From Ancistrus triradiatus (Eukaryota; Chordata; Actinopteri; Siluriformes; Loricariidae): DNA of 64,000 nt. Positions 1-12,904 of the stretch are shown here, piece by piece. How positions within the stretch are numbered: position 1 is the first letter of the stretch; each line of letters opens with the position of its first letter. A program made the translations under genes and the position numbers. The stretch covers positions 1 through 64,000 of the forward strand of contig JAJAGP010001509.1 of NCBI GenBank assembly GCA_025084515.1. Direction: 5' to 3'. Below the pieces are notes generated by a model. The model was not told the origin of the DNA, searched no databases, and was given only the letters and a program-made list of their open reading frames with translations.

Positions 1-2734
1 GCGTGCTATCTGAGGTGACATGTGATGCCCATGGGGCCCTTGTAGACCCCAGCAGGGAACTGGGGCCCCTGGCGGGCCAATGACCGTAACTCAGTCAGTT
101 TTCATCCTACGGCCATAAAATTAGGCAGGTTTGGTCCCAGGTGAAATCTGAGGTGACATGTGATGCCCATGGGGTCCCTGTGGACCCCGGCAGGGCACAG
201 GGGCCCCTGGCAGGGCAATGACCGTGACTCAGTCAGTTATTGATTTATGACCACGAAATTTGTCAGGCTTGGTCCCAGGTGCAATCTGAGGTAACATGTC
301 ATACCCTGAGGTGACTACAATGACTACAGTCAGCTTTCGACCTACATACTCGGTCCCTGATGCACAAGGCCGGGGGCATGCACCGCCGCAACACACTCGC
401 AGTTTCTGCAGGAACTGCACTTTCTAGTTATTATTATTATTATTATTATTCCACATGATTTTCGGTTCGTATCTCCTCCTACAGTTTTCGAGGAATCGAC
501 ACGGGACAAACTCCAAAACGTCCGGCCTGTTCTGGAGAAGTGTGCTTGTCGATAGCTAAGAGAAATGTTGTTGCATTCGCATGCTACACTCGCATTTTTG
601 CGAAAAAATCGTCCCATTCACTTGAATGGGACTTTGTGTTTAAACTGCAGTAACTCGGTCAATTTTTGAGCTACAAACACGAAACTCGCCATGGTCGGCC
701 GTGGGCTCACTGAGACCCATCCTGTCAAGTTTCGGACAGATATCACTCTTTGATCACTTTCTGTCACTCTTTAAAAATCACTCCATTCATTGAATAGGGC
801 AGAAGCTACAGTGTGCACTCTAGATTTCAGGGAAAATCGATTAATTCACTTTTTCACTGAACAAACGTGTCTAAAATCCTGATACTTTCACCTAGAAACT
901 CCATTTAAACTGCAAATGGTAGAGATACTTCCCCTTCATAATTCATCAAAAGATTGCCTCGCTAAACAAATTATTTTTCGATTTAGGATGATTTGGTCGC
1001 GACTAGGGACTGACACTTCCCTCATTTCAATTTTTGAAACTCCGAGGAGGCTTTTTCCAAAGTTTCATTTCTGTTCAACCTGTCATAACTTTGAGGCTTT
1101 TTCGTCAATCCACACCATCTTATACCGTAGCGATCAGCAAGGGGTCCTCTCTCAAACAAACTTTTCAGATAATTGATTGCTTAAAGATTTTTCGAGTTAC
1201 GATCATTTTTTTGACAGGTCCAAAATCGCTTGAAACTGAGATTTTAGGGATTTTTATTAATTCACTTTTTCACTGAACAAACGTGTCTAAAATCATTATA
1301 CTTTCATCTACAAACTCCATTTAAACTGCAAATGGTAGAGATACTTCCACTTCATAACTCATCAAAAGATTGCATCGCTAAACAAATTACTTTTCGAGTT
1401 ATGATGATTTGTTCGACACTAGGGACTCACACGTCCCTCATTGACAGCAATGTTAATTTTTGACATTCCGAGGAGGCTTTTTCCAAAGTTTCATTTGTGT
1501 TTAACCTGTCATAACTTTGAGCCTTTTTCGTTAATCCACATCATCTTATATAGTAGCGATCTGCAAGGGGTCCTCTCTCCCAAAAACTTTTCAGATAATT
1601 GATTGGTTACATATTTTTTGAGTTATGACCATTTGTTTGAGAGGTGCAAAATCGGTTGAAAGCTCTTTCTGTCACTGTTGTCGCAGAACAAACGTGTGTA
1701 AAATCATTATACTTTCACCTAGAAACTCCCTTTAAATTTCAAATGGTAGACATACTTCCCCATCATGACAACTCCAAATATCTCGTCTTTCAACAAATTA
1801 CTTCTCCAGTTATGAGCGTTTGTTTGACACCTCTGAAATGAAAGAGGCAGACCAGAGACAGGGCTCTGTGCCGTTCGATTCAAACACACACGCAGGCCAC
1901 GCCCACACACGGAGAGCACATCGCGATGAAAAACGGATTCTTTGAAGTTAGATTTGCATGAATATGTTTAATACGAAGGCTTGATCATTACTGTAAAATA
2001 TTGTAATTAATTAAACAGTCCAAACCTTTAAGTCGGGATAAACATCACTTGTAATCCACACGAGCACAGAGTAAAACATGGCCGTCACAGCCGGAAACGC
2101 TCAATTCACTATTGTTCACTACACACTAGCTCCCTTCTGCACTCTTAAAGGGCCAGACAGCTCTTATGTAAATCGCATTACAAGACAATTACTTTCATCT
2201 AGAAACTCCATTTAAACTTCAAATGGTAGAGATACTTCCCCTTAATGACACATCAAAGTATCTCATCATTCAACAAATTATTTTTCGAGTTATGACGGTT
2301 TGTTCGGGACTAGGTATTGATTTTAATCCCATTGACCCCCATTATAATTGCTTCATCTCTAATTAGTCTTTTTCTAAATTTTCATGTGTTTTTAACTTGA
2401 CATAACTCTGACAATTTCTCATCAATCCACACAGTTTTTTGTCATAGCGATCAGCAAGGGGTCGTCTCCCACACAAGCTTTACAGAAAAGCGATCGGTTA
2501 ATTATTTTTGGAGTAATGACCGTTTGTTTGACAGGTCTGAAACTGAGATTTTACATGAAACATATGGCTGTGAAGATTTGAAATGTAACTGTCATTGTCT
2601 CTCCCTCTGTCTCTCTCACACACACACACACAGGCATGCACATGCAGGCCACGCCCACACACAGAGCAGCTGTCATTCACACAGAATGGCTTGGATCAGC
2701 TCTTCTGACAGCTATGAGAGCCATTGTTTGCATA
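1..2734. repeat. Satellite module 1
   Basis: Block A about 1-310 (a little over two monomers); block B about 310-870, including a (TTA)n run at 427-450; block C about 870-1,925 (three units); block D about 1,925-2,190; then a further block C unit at about 2,190-2,560. A (CA)n run lies near 2,610-2,632. No gene is seen. Confidence 0.75.
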
Positions 2735-5700
2735 GTAACACAGAGGGCACAGAGGTACCTGGCAGAACAGTTTTCGCCCTACAGCCATGAAATTTGGCAG
2801 GCTTGGTCCCGGGTGCCATCTGAGGTGACATGTGATGCCCATGGGACCCCTGTGGACCCTGACTGGGTAATGGGGCCCCTTGCGGGCCAATGACCGCAAC
2901 TCAGTCAGTTTTTGACCTAGGCCACGAAATTTGGCAGGTTTAATCACGACTGCAATCTGAGGTGACATGTCATGCGCATGGGGTCCATGAGGACCCCGAC
3001 TGGGCACTGGGACCCCTGGCGGGCCAATGACTGTAACTCAGTCAGTTATTGACCTATGGCCACAAAATTTGGCAGGCTTGGTCCAGGGTGAAATCTGAGG
3101 TGACTTGTGATGCCCATAAGGCCCCAGAGAACCCTGGCTGGGCAATGGGTCCCCTGGCAGGCCAATGACCGTACCTCAGTCAGTTTTCGACCTACGGCCA
3201 CAAAATTTGGCAGGCTTGGTACCAGGTGAAATCTGAGGTGAAATGTGATGCCCATGAGGTCCCTGTGGACCCCGGCTGGGCACTGGGGCCGCTGGCGGGC
3301 CAATGACTGTAACTCAGTCAGTTATTGATTTATGACATTGAAATTCAGCAGGCTTGTTCCCAGGTGCAATCTGAGGTGACATGTGATGCCCAAAAGGCCC
3401 CAGAGAACCCCGGCTGGGCACCTGGGCCCCTGGCGGGCCAATGACTGTAACTCAGTCAGTTATTGACCTATGGCTACATCATTCAGCAGGTTTGGTCCTG
3501 GTTGTAATCTGAGGTGACGTGTGATACCCATAAGGCCCCTGTGGACCCCGGCTGGGCACTGGGGCCCCTAGCGGCCTAATGACCGTGACTCAGTCAGTTA
3601 TTGATTTATGACCACGAAATTTGGCACGCTTGGTCCAGCGTGCTATCTGAGGTGACATGTGATGCCCATGGGGCCCTTGTAGACCCCATCAGTGCACTTG
3701 GGCCCCTGGTGGGCCAATGACCATAACTCAGTCAGTTTTCGACCTAAGGTCCCAAAATTCGGCAGGCTTGGTCCCGTGTGCAATCTCACGTGACTTGTCA
3801 TGACCATGGGGCCTATGAGGACCATGGCTGGGCACAGGGGCTCCTAACAGGGTCAATGACTGTAACTCAGTCAGTTTTCGACCTTCGGTCACGAAACTTG
3901 GCAGGCTTGGTCCCGGGTTCAATCTGAGGTAACATGTCATACCATGAGGTGACTACAATGACTACAATGATCGAATGGCGTTCGACCTACATACTCGGTC
4001 CCTGATGCACGTCGCCAGGGGCACGCACCGTCGCAACACACTCGCAGTTTCTGCAGGAACTGCACTTTCGAGTTATTATTATTTTTATTATTTCACCTGA
4101 TTTTCGGTTCGTATCTCCTCCTACAGTTTTCGAGATATCGACACGGGACAAACACCAAAACGTTCGGCATGTTCCGGAGAAGTGTGCTTGTCGATAGCGA
4201 AGAGAAATGTTGTTGCATTCGCACGCTACACTCGCATTTGTGCGAAAAATGTCCCATTCACTTGAATGGGATTCTTAAAAAAACTGCCGTAACTCGGTCA
4301 ATTTTTGAGCTACAAACACGAAACTTGGTATGGTCGGATCTGGGCTCTCCCAGACTTTCACCTAGAAACTCCATTTAAACTGCAAATGGTAGAGATACTT
4401 CCCCTTCATAATTCATCAAAAGATTGCCTCACTAAACAAATTATTTTTCGAGTTATGACAATTTGTTTGGAACTAGAGACTAAAACTTCCCTCATTGACA
4501 CCCATGTTAATTTTCGGAACTCCGAGGACGCTTTTTTCAAAGTTTCATTTGTGTTCAACCTCTCATAACTTTTAGGCTTTTTTGTCAATCCACATCATCT
4601 TATATCATAGCGATCAGCAAGAGGTCCTCTCTCACATAAACTTTTCAGATAATTGATTGGTTAAATATTTTTCGAGTTATGACCAATTGATTGACAGGTC
4701 CAATATCACTTGAAACTGAGAATTTAGGGATTTTTATTAATTCACATTTTCACTGAACAAACGTGTCTAAAATCATTATACTTTCATCTACAAACTCCAT
4801 TTAAACTTCAAATGGTAGAGACATTTCCCCTTAATGACTCCTCAAAGTATATCATCGTTCAACAAATTATTTTTCGAGTTATGACGATTTGTTCGGGACT
4901 AGGTATTGATTTTCCTCCCATTGACCCCCATTATAATTGCTTCATCTCCGATTTGGCTTTTTCTAAATTTTCATATGTTTTTAACTCGTCATAACTCTGA
5001 CACTTTAACATCAATCCACACAGTTTTTTGTGAGAGCGATCAACAAGGGGTCCTCTCGCATACAATCTTTTCAGATAATTGATTGGTTACATATTTTTCG
5101 AGTTATGACCATTTGTTTGAGAGGTCCAAAATCGCTTGAAAGTCACTTTCTAAACGGACTTTCTGACACTGTTTTTTGCGGAACAAACGTGTGTAAAATC
5201 AATATACTTTCACCTAGAAACTCCATTTCAATTTCAAATGGTAGTGATACTTCCCCTTCATGACACATCCAAATATCTCTTTGTTCAACAAATTACTTCT
5301 CCAGTTATGAGCGTTTGTTTGAGAGCTCCGAAAAAAGAAGGCAGAGCACAGACGGGGCTCCGTTTTGTTCGATTCAAACACACACGCAGGCCACGCCCAC
5401 ACATGGAGAGCAGATCGCAATGAAAGACGGATTCTTCTTACTTAGATTTGCAACAACATGTTTAATACGAAGGCTTGATCATTACTGTAAAATATTGTAA
5501 TTAATTAAACAGTCCAAACCTTTAAGTCGGGTTAAACATCATTTGTAATCCACACGAGCACAGAGTAAAACATGGCCGGCAGAGCCGGAAACGGTCAAAT
5601 CACTACTATTCACTACACACTAGCTCCCTCCTACACTCTTAAAGGGTCAGACAACTCTTATGTAAATCGCATTACATGACCATTACTACATGGCTTTACT

Positions 5701-5829
5701 ACATCGGCATCAAAGAATAATATATAGAGATTAATATTTAATGCAGTAAAGATGACACTACGGCCGTTTCTCAATGCCAACTACGTCAACTTCGGACTTG
5801 CATACTTCCTAAGTCTGGAGTAGGAACTT
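2735..5829. repeat. Satellite module 2 (most complete A-B-C-D copy)
   Basis: Block A about 2,735-3,950 (roughly nine 139-bp monomers); block B about 3,950-4,350; block C about 4,350-5,440, three units spaced 426 bp; block D about 5,440-5,829. This is the clearest full module. No gene is seen. Confidence 0.75.
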
Positions 5830-8374
5830 ACATTGCTTGCATAGTACCACAGGGGCACAGAGGTACCTGGCAGGACAGTTTTCGCCCTACAGCCATGAAA
5901 TATCGCAGGCTTGGTCCCAGGTGCAATCTAAGGTGACATATGATGCCCATGGCACTCCGCGGACCCCGTCTGGGTACTGGGGCCCCTTGCGGGCCAATGA
6001 CAGCAACTCAGTCAGTTTTCAACTTATTGCCATAAAATTCAGCTGGCTTGGTCCCGGGTGCAATCTGAGGTGACATGTGATGCCCATGGGGCCCCTGTGG
6101 ACCCCGGCTGGGCACTGGGGACCCTGGCGGGCTAATGACCGTAACTCAGTCAGTCATTGACCTATGACCACAAAAATCGGTATGCTTTGTCCCGGGTGCT
6201 ATCTGAGGTGACATGTGATGCCCATAGGGCCCCTGTGGACCCTGGCTGGGCACTGGGGCCCATGGCGGGCCAATGACAATGACTCAGTCAGTTTTCGACC
6301 TGCGGCCATGAAATTCGGCAGGCTTGGTCCCGGGTGCAATCTGAGGTGACATGTGGTGCCCCGGGGGCCCCTGTGGACCTCAGCTGGGCACTGGGGCCCC
6401 TAGCGGGCCAATGACTGTAATGATTGTCAGTTATTGATTTATGACCACGAAATTCGGCAGGCTTGGTGCCGGGTGCTATCTGAAGTGACCTGTGACTAAC
6501 TCAGTCAGTTTTCGACCTACGGCTACGAAAATCGGCAAGCTTGATCCCGGGAGCAATCTGTGGTGATATGTGAAGCCCATGGGGCCCCTATGGACCCCGG
6601 GTGGGCACTCGGGCCCCTGGGTGGGCCAATGACTAACTCAGTCAGTTTTCGACCTACAGCCACGAAATTTGGCAAGCTTGATCCCGGGAGCAATCTGAGG
6701 TGTTATGTGATGCCCATGGGGCCCCTATGGACCCCAGCTAGGCACTGGGGCCCCTGGCGGGCCAATGACTGTAACTTAGTCAGTTTTTTAACCTAAGGCC
6801 GTGAAATTCGGCAGGCTTGATCCCGGGTGCAATCTGAGCTGACATGTGATGCCCATGGCGCCCCTGAGGGCCACGTCTGGGCACTGCGGCCCCTGGCGGG
6901 TCAGTCACTACAACTCATATGGTTTTTTGACCTACCGCCATGAAATTTGGCAGGCTTGGTCCCTGGTGCAATCTGAGGTAACATGTCATGCCCTTGGGGC
7001 CCTTAGCAGGTCATTTACCATAACTCAGTTGATTTTCAATGTACAGCGACGAAATTCGGCAGGCTTGATACCGAGTGCAATCTGAAATGACATGTCATGC
7101 TTTTGCTGTCCTTGAGGTACCCGACGGGTCACTGGCGCCTTTGGAAGGTCATTGAATGTAACTCAGTCAGTTTTAGACCTAACGTTTTGTAGTCCAGCAT
7201 GCTTGGTCCCGTGTGCACCTGGGAGGGTGAGGTGACTACAATGACTACAGTCGACTTTCGAACTACATACCCTGATGCATGTCGCAGAGGCACGCACCGC
7301 CGCAACACACTCGCAGTTTCTGCAGGAACTGCACTTTCTAGTTATTTTTATTATTTCACCTGATTTTCGGTTCGTATCTCCTCCTACAGTTTTCGAGATA
7401 TCGACATGGGACAAATACCAAAACGTCCGGCATGTTCCGGAGAAGTGTGCTTGTCGATAGCTAAGAAAAATGTTGTTGCATTCGCACGCTACACTCACAT
7501 TTGTGTGAAAAAAAAGTCCCATTCACTTGCATGGGATTTTTTTAAAACTTCCCTAACTCGGTCAATTTTGGAGCTACAAACACCAAACTCGGAATGGTTG
7601 GACCTGGGCTGACCGAGACCCCTCACAGCAAGTTTTGCACAGATTGCACTCTTTGAACACTTTGTATCACTCTTTAAATATCACCCTATTCATTCTCTAT
7701 GCCACTACCTAGAGTGCACACTCTAAACTTGAGTGAAAATAAATTTTTTCACTGTTTTTCACTGTTTTACAGTTTTTCACTGAACAACCGTGTCTAAAAC
7801 CCTGATACTTTTACCTAGAAACCTAGAATTAGTTCTCCAGTTATGACCGTTTGTTTGACAGCTCTCACATGAAAGAAGGCAGAGCACAGACGGGGCTCGC
7901 TTCACACACACACGCAGGCCACGCCCACACACGGAGAGCACATCGCAATGAAAGACGGATTCTTTGAACTTAGATTTGCATCAATATGTTTAATATGAAT
8001 GCTTGATCTTTACTGTAAAATAATGTAATTAATTAAACAGTCCAAACCTTAAAGTCGGGATAAACACGAACGTCACTTGTAATCCACACGAGCACAGAGT
8101 AAAACATGGGAAATCAAACACAGCTGGAAACAGTCAATTCACTCCCGTTCACTACACACTCGGTCCCTCCTACACTCTTAAAGGGCCAGACAGCTGTTAT
8201 GTAAATGGCATTACATGACAATTACTACATGGCTTTACTACATCGGCATGAAACAATAATATATAGAGATTAATATTTAATGCACTAAAGATGACACTAC
8301 GGCCGTTTCTCAATACCAAGTATGCCAACTTCGGACTTGCATACTTCCTAAGTCTGGAGTAGGAACTTACATTG
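5830..8374. repeat. Satellite module 3
   Basis: Block A about 5,830-7,215, including shortened monomers near 6,490 and 6,630; block B about 7,215-7,720; a shortened block C about 7,800-7,970; block D about 7,970-8,374. No gene is seen. Confidence 0.7.
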
Positions 8375-9629
8375 TTTGCATACTACCACAGAGGGCAAAG
8401 ACGTACCTGGCAGGACAGTTTTCGCCCTACAGCCATGACATTTGGCAGGCTTGGTCCCGGGTGCAATCTGAGGTGACACGTGATGGCCATGCGGCCCCTG
8501 TGGAACCCAGCAGGGCACTGGAGCTCCTGGCGGGCCAATGACTGTAACTCAGTCAGTTTTTCACCTACTGCTACAAAATTCGGCAGGCTTGGTCCCGGGT
8601 CCAACTGATGTGACTTGTCATGCCCATGGGGCCTATGAGGACCATGGCTGGGCACTGGGGCCCCTAGCAAGGCCAATGATGGTAACTCAGTCAGATGTTG
8701 ACCTATGGCCTTAAAATTTGGCAGGCATCGTCCCAGGTGAAATCTGAGGTGACATGTGATTCCCCTTCATAATTCATCAAACGATTGCATCGCTATGACG
8801 ATTTCTTCGAGACTAGGGACTGAAACTTCCCTCATTCAGCGCCATGTTAAATTTGGGAACTGCGAGGCGGCTTTTTTCAAAGTTGCATTTGTGTTTAACC
8901 TGTCATAACTTTGAGGCTTTTATAACATCATCATATTTCGTAGTGATCAGCAACAGGTCCTCTCTCACACAAACTTTTCAGATAATTGATTGGTTACATA
9001 TTTTTCGAGTTATAACCATTTGTTTGAGAGGTCCAAAATCCCCTGAAACTGACTTTGGACACGGACTTTCACTCACTTTTTTGCGGAACAAACGTGTGTA
9101 AAATCATTATACTTTCACCTTTAAATTTAAAATGGTAGAGATACTACCCCTTCATGACACATCCAAATATCTCGTCGTTCAACAAATTACTTCTCCAGTT
9201 ATGAGCGTTTGTTTGACAGCTCTGACATGAAAGAAGGCAGAGCACAGACGGGGCTCCGCTCTGTTCGCTTCACACAGGCCACGCCCACACACGGAGAGCA
9301 GATCACAATGAAACTTAGATTTGCATCCATATGTTTAATACGAACGCTTGATCATTACTGTAAAATATTGTAATTAATTAAACAGTTCAAACCTTTAAGT
9401 CGGGTTAAACACGAACGTCACTTTTAATCCACACAAGCACAGACTAACACATGGAAACTCAAGCACAGCCGTAAACGGTCAATTCACTCCCGTTCACTAT
9501 ACACTCGCTCCCTCCTACACTCTTAAAGGGCCAGACAGCTCTTATGTAAATCGCATTACATGACAATTACTACATGGCTTTACTAAATTGGCATGAAAGA
9601 ATAATATATAGAGATTAATATTTAATGTG
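8375..9629. repeat. Satellite module 4 (lacks block B)
   Basis: Block A about 8,375-8,760, joined directly to block C (about 8,760-9,310), then block D (about 9,310-9,629). The missing block B suggests a deletion or unequal exchange. No gene is seen. Confidence 0.7.
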
Positions 9630-11430
9630 AAATGTGAAGCCCATGGGGCCCCTCTGCACCCCCGCTGGGCACTGGGTCACCTGGCAAGCCAATGATTGTA
9701 ACTCAGTCAGTTTTTTGACCTATGGCCACAAAATTCAGCAGGCTTAGTCCCGGGTGCAATCTGAGGTGACATGTCATGCCCATGTCATCAATCCCTGATG
9801 GCCCTGGCTGGGCAGCGGGGCAGCTGCCGAGTCATTGACCCTGACTCAGTTGGTTTATGGCCATGAAATTCGGCAGGCTTCATCACGGGTGCAATCTGAG
9901 GTGACATGTGATGCCCATGGGGCCCCTAAGGGCCACGGCTGGGCCCTGCGGCCCCTGGCATGTCAGTGACCACAACTCAGATGGTTTTCGAGCTACGTCC
10001 ACGAAATTCGGCAGGCTTGGTCCCGAGTGCAATCTGAGGTAATATGTCATGCCCCTGGGGCCCCTGGCAGGTGATTGACCATAACTCAGTATATTGTATA
10101 CTGAGTTATGTGTACAGCAACCAAATATGTACAGAGAATATGTACAGCAACCAAATTAGGCAGGCTTGATACCGAGTGCAATCTGAGGTGACATGTCATG
10201 CTTTTGCTGTCCTTGAGGTCCCCGACGTGTCACTGGTGTCTCTGGAAGGTCATTGAATGTAATTTAGTCAGTTTTAAACCAAACGTTTTGTAGTTCAGCA
10301 GGCTTGGTCCCGTGTGCACCCTAAGGTGACACTCGGGCAAAATAGTGACTACAGTCAGCTTTCGACCCACTGACTGGGTCCCTGATGCACATCGCAGGGG
10401 CACGCACCGCCGCAACACACTCGCAGTTTCTGCAGGAACTGCACTTTCTAGTTATTATTATTCCACAATTTTCGACGCATTTCAGCTGCCGCAACTTTCG
10501 AGATATCGACACCATTCCAGTGCCATTAGGTCTGGTCTGGTCTGGAATTGTGTACTTGTCTAGGGCCTTCCAGTCGGACTTTGGGTCCAAATTTTCCCAT
10601 CAGAAATGAATGGGCCAAAAGTTAACGCATCATAACTCAGTCAGTTTTCAACCGACTGCCACGAAATTCGGCAGACTTGGTCCCGGGTGCAATCTGAGGT
10701 GACATGTAATGCCCATGGGGCCCGTGTTGACCCCGACTGGGCACTGGGGCCCCTGGTTGGGCCAATGACCTTAAATCAGTCAGTTTTTGACCTACGGCCA
10801 CAAAATTTGGCAGGCTTGGTCTCGGGTGCAATCTGAGGTGACATGTGATTTCCATGGGACCCCTGTGGATTTCGTCTGGGCACTGGGGCCCCTGGGTGGG
10901 CCAATGACCGTAACTCTGTCAGTTTTCGACCTATTGCCACGAAATTCGGCAGGCTTGATCACGGGTGCAATCTGAGGTTACATGTGATGCCCATGGGGCT
11001 TCTCTGGACCCCGGCTGGGCACTGGGGCCCCTGGTGGGCTAATGACTTTAACTCAGTCAGTTTTCGACCTACGGCCACGAAATTCGGCAGGCTTGGTCCC
11101 GGGTGCAATCTGAGGTGACCTGTGTTGCCCATGGCGCCCCTATGGACCTCGGCTGGGCATTGGCGCCCCTGGCGGGCCAATGATTGTATCTCAGTCAGTT
11201 TTCGACTTACAGCCATGACATTTGGCAGGCATGGTCCCGGATGCAATCTGAGGTGACATGTGATGCCCATGGGGCCCCTCTGGACCTTGGCTGGGCACTG
11301 GGGTCCCTGGCAAACCAATGACCGTAACTCAGTCAGTTTTCATATTACGGCCATGAAATATGGCAGGCTTGATCACGTGTGCAATCTGAGGTGACATGTG
11401 ATGCCCATGGGGCCCATGAGGACACCGGCT
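9630..11430. repeat. Satellite module 5 and array end
   Basis: Block A about 9,630-10,325, a diverged block B about 10,325-10,600, then the most regular run of 139-bp monomers (10,600-11,430), which stops mid-monomer at ordinary AT-rich DNA. A local duplication around 10,090-10,150 repeats 'tatgtacag' text inside one monomer. Confidence 0.7.
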
Positions 11431-12179
11431 GAAAATTTACATTTATTCAGCTCACAACTTTTTTAGTTATTTTTCAGTCACACCAAAATGCATGCTATAT
11501 TAATTTGATCAATGCAACATGAGTGTAATGTCCTCAAGTATCTAATAATGATGTTGTGTAACAGAGTTAAATAATAAAATTCATTACATACATTTTTCTT
11601 CTTTACTATTCTGAAAAATCTAATTTTGAAATTCCTCAATTTTGTGCATTATTTTTTTATATTAAGCATATATAATCCATGTTTTTAGGCAAAAAAGACA
11701 TCAATGTGTATGGTTCAGCTGGTGCTGCTATTCACTGACACAATAAATTGAAAAAAGGGTAACATACATCTTTGAAAAAATACAAAAACCTTCACCTGAC
11801 GGTACTGACAAATTACTGATAGAGATGTATCTACAAATTACTGTTTTTACAAATTACAAATTATAAGTATTTACAAATGTTTTACTAATAACTGAGATCA
11901 GACCAGCTTTGAAATGAAACCCTCAAGGAAAGAGGAAGCGAGGCTGGCCAAAGAACAGATTCTAATGGGATCTCGAGGCAGACATTAAGAGACGGGTACA
12001 TGTTGGTGGGATGTATCTGGCTTCAAAAGAAAATTAATGAGAACTTTTCAGGTCTCTTGAAGATGGCCTATACTCCAACAGGGGTGTCAGGCATAACAGA
12101 ACTGAACAAGTTCATAACAGACTATGGAAACTAACTAATTAATTTTAAAAGATTGTAACTGTACATGTACATTACAGAA
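11431..12179. other. AT-rich flank, no feature recognised
   Basis: AT-rich single-copy-looking sequence immediately after the satellite. A short reverse-transposon-like patch (about 11,900-12,070) may be a decayed Tc1 fragment, but nothing can be translated convincingly. Confidence 0.4.
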
Positions 12180-12720
12180 TCATTCCAAAGCAGTATCATC
12201 GAAAGGATGAGTCTTTGAGGAGCAAAGATGGGCAGAGGATCTCCAGTTTATCAACAAATGTGTGGGAAACTTATTGAAATGTTTGAAAACAATGTTCCTC
12301 AAAAAAAGGGATTTACATATTTCAGTCCTAACCATTTCTGATTTGGCTTGTTTTGCATTGTCTTGTTGAAAAATGCACAGACGTCCCTGGAAAAGATGTC
12401 ATATTGTATGCAGCTTGTGTTGCTCTAAAATCTCAACGTACTCTTCTGCATAACAGTAATGTCATCACAGAAGTGTAAAGGACCTTTGCCAAGGGCAGAG
12501 ACCCAACCCTGTACAATGACAGACCCTGGCTTTTGGACTTGTTGCTGATAACAGTCTGCATGGGCCTTTTCATCCATGTCTTCCATAAAAAGAACATTTA
12601 TTTGTCTGACCACAATACAAGTTTCCACTGTATGATGGTCCATCCCAGATGCCTCTCAGAGAAGTTGCCGCAGCCTATGGACATGGTTAACATAAAACAT
12701 CTTTTTTCCCAGTAAATTGA
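12180..12720. repeat. Interspersed repeat family R1, copy 1
   Basis: Two stretches here recur elsewhere in the window. The part around 12,210-12,300 matches 33,000-33,080 (shared TTATTGAAATGTTT), and the part around 12,360-12,570 matches 32,180-32,390 (shared CATCACAGAAGTGTAAA and CTTGTTGCTGAT). It is a decayed interspersed element. I do not recognise the family and found no intact coding frame. Confidence 0.6.
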
Positions 12721-12904
12721 GGACGCAACATGGATGGACAATTTTTTATGGAAAATATAATTTTCAAGTTCACTTTATGTGCTATGTGATATCTTATTTA
12801 ATCATTAATTTCATTCAATATTAATATTTATGTGGTTATAGCATTTGAAACACTTTTCCTGGCAGTGTGACATTATGACCTCTTGCTGAGAACAGGCGAA
12901 GTTA

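Larger units (their letters stand above)
1..11430. repeat. Composite higher-order satellite (blocks A-B-C-D)
   Basis: The first 11.4 kb is built from four recurring blocks. Block A is a tandem array of about 139-bp monomers: the shared CAGTCAG landmark falls at 10,638, 10,777, 10,916 and 11,054, giving spacings of 139, 139 and 138. Block B starts with a gactacaatgactaca stretch and carries CGCAACACACTCGCAG and a TTTCGAGATATCGACA motif. Block C is a tandem of about 410-430-bp units marked by CTTTCACCTAGAAACTCC (885, 1,301, 1,712; 4,355, 4,781, 5,207). Block D carries TTGTAATTAATTAAACAG and TTTAAGTCGGG. The order A-B-C-D recurs, partly truncated, until an abrupt end near 11,430. I do not recognise a named family. 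Open frames of 60-119 codons on the - strand are by-products of the near-multiple-of-3 monomer. Confidence 0.85.

Noticed and set aside
2696..11318. Minus-strand open frames of 60-119 codons with repeated HLRLHPGPSLPNFVAVGRKL-type text
   Set aside because: They lie in the 139-bp satellite and their 46-residue period equals the monomer length. Frames break whenever a monomer is 139 rather than 138 bp, so there is no coding constraint.
10600..11430. CENP-B-box-like sequence in the satellite monomer (TTCG ... CGGG)
   Set aside because: The spacing between TTCG and CGGG is wrong for the CENP-B consensus, so this is not evidence of centromere function.
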